In this document: positions 6,191 through 6,322 of the stretch, in pieces
Layout: every line of letters begins with the position of its first letter
How positions within the stretch are numbered: the first letter of the stretch is position 1
DNA from: Oscillospiraceae bacterium
GTDB lineage: Bacteria; Bacillota; Clostridia; Oscillospirales; Ruminococcaceae
Length of the DNA stretch: 6,322 nucleotides
Reading direction: 5' to 3'
Assembly (NCBI GenBank): GCA_017483405.1
Contig: JAFUWP010000279.1
Span: 1-6,322, forward strand
The notes under the pieces: generated by a model
Seen by the model: only the letters and a program-made list of their open reading frames with translations
What the model was told of the DNA's origin: nothing
Database searches by the model: none
Translations under genes and position numbers: made by a program

Positions 6191-6322
6191 TTACAGATTT
6201 TTCAGAATTTCTTTGCGTACGGAATGCAGTCTGTCATCGGACAGGCCGAAATCCATCTGTTTATAGTTCCATGCACAGCGCGCGATGTGATGTTTTTCAA
6301 ACACATCATGAATGGTTCTGAA
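6191..6322 (-). CDS. C-terminal end of a probable glycoside hydrolase (GH5-like), partial
   Basis: The last 43 codons of a gene that starts beyond the right edge of the window; the stop is TAA at 6193-6191. The translation includes FEKHHIARCAWNYKQMDFGL and then SDDRLHSVRKEILKNL. The Ala-x-x-Trp-x-Tyr-Lys-x-Met-Asp-Phe-Gly pattern near a C-terminus resembles the final beta-strand of clan GH-A hydrolases such as GH5, where a Trp lines the active site and a short helix follows. The neighbouring glucanase makes a carbohydrate-active enzyme plausible. With so little sequence, the family is uncertain. It ends 72 bases before the AraC regulator on the same strand, with no convincing terminator between, so read-through into the regulator is possible. 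Confidence 0.6.
   Translation of the reverse strand, partial: FRTIHDVFEKHHIARCAWNYKQMDFGLSDDRLHSVRKEILKNL

Noticed and set aside
6184..6197. Small hairpin TCTGT/ACAGA at the stop codon of the partial hydrolase gene
   Set aside because: Only 5 bp, AT-rich and with no T-run after it on the minus strand; too weak to call a terminator.

Overview
The window looks like part of a plant-polysaccharide degradation locus from a cellulosome-forming Firmicute, most likely a Ruminococcus (R. flavefaciens-like). The evidence is a secreted GH9 enzyme carrying a type I dockerin, Thr/Glu-rich linkers, clostridial-type GH16 lichenase sequence, moderate GC by eye, strong AGGGG-type ribosome binding sites and Firmicute-style AraC regulators. 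The genus is an inference; no 16S or other marker gene is present.

Layout. Positions 1-1898 (+) hold the 3' part of a large regulator: a LacI/PurR-type sugar-sensing domain, a GAF-like region, a degenerate GGDEF-like domain and a C-terminal AraC HTH. It converges on the central gene across a bidirectional terminator (about 1904-1937). Positions 1969-5169 (-) encode a 1066-residue secreted enzyme: signal peptide, CBM4, Ig-like domain, GH9 catalytic domain, TE-rich linker, dockerin, second linker, GH16 lichenase domain. Positions 5170-5333 are its promoter region, with an extended -10 box, two TATCAAAA direct repeats 20 bp apart just upstream, and a stem-loop at the predicted 5' end of the mRNA. 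Positions 5345-6118 (-) encode a 257-residue AraC-family regulator whose stop codon lies in the loop of its own terminator and whose promoter sits inside a 13-bp inverted repeat. Positions 6191-6322 (-) are the last 43 codons of another gene, probably a glycoside hydrolase resembling GH5.

How the parts may work together (inference): the central enzyme would be secreted, docked onto a scaffoldin by its internal dockerin, and cut both cellulose-type beta-1,4-glucan (GH9) and mixed-linkage beta-1,3-1,4-glucan (GH16). The adjacent AraC regulator is a candidate activator at the repeats in front of the enzyme gene. The hybrid LacI/AraC regulator is a candidate sensor of a sugar released by such enzymes. 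No RNA genes, mobile elements, CRISPR arrays or replication origins were seen.
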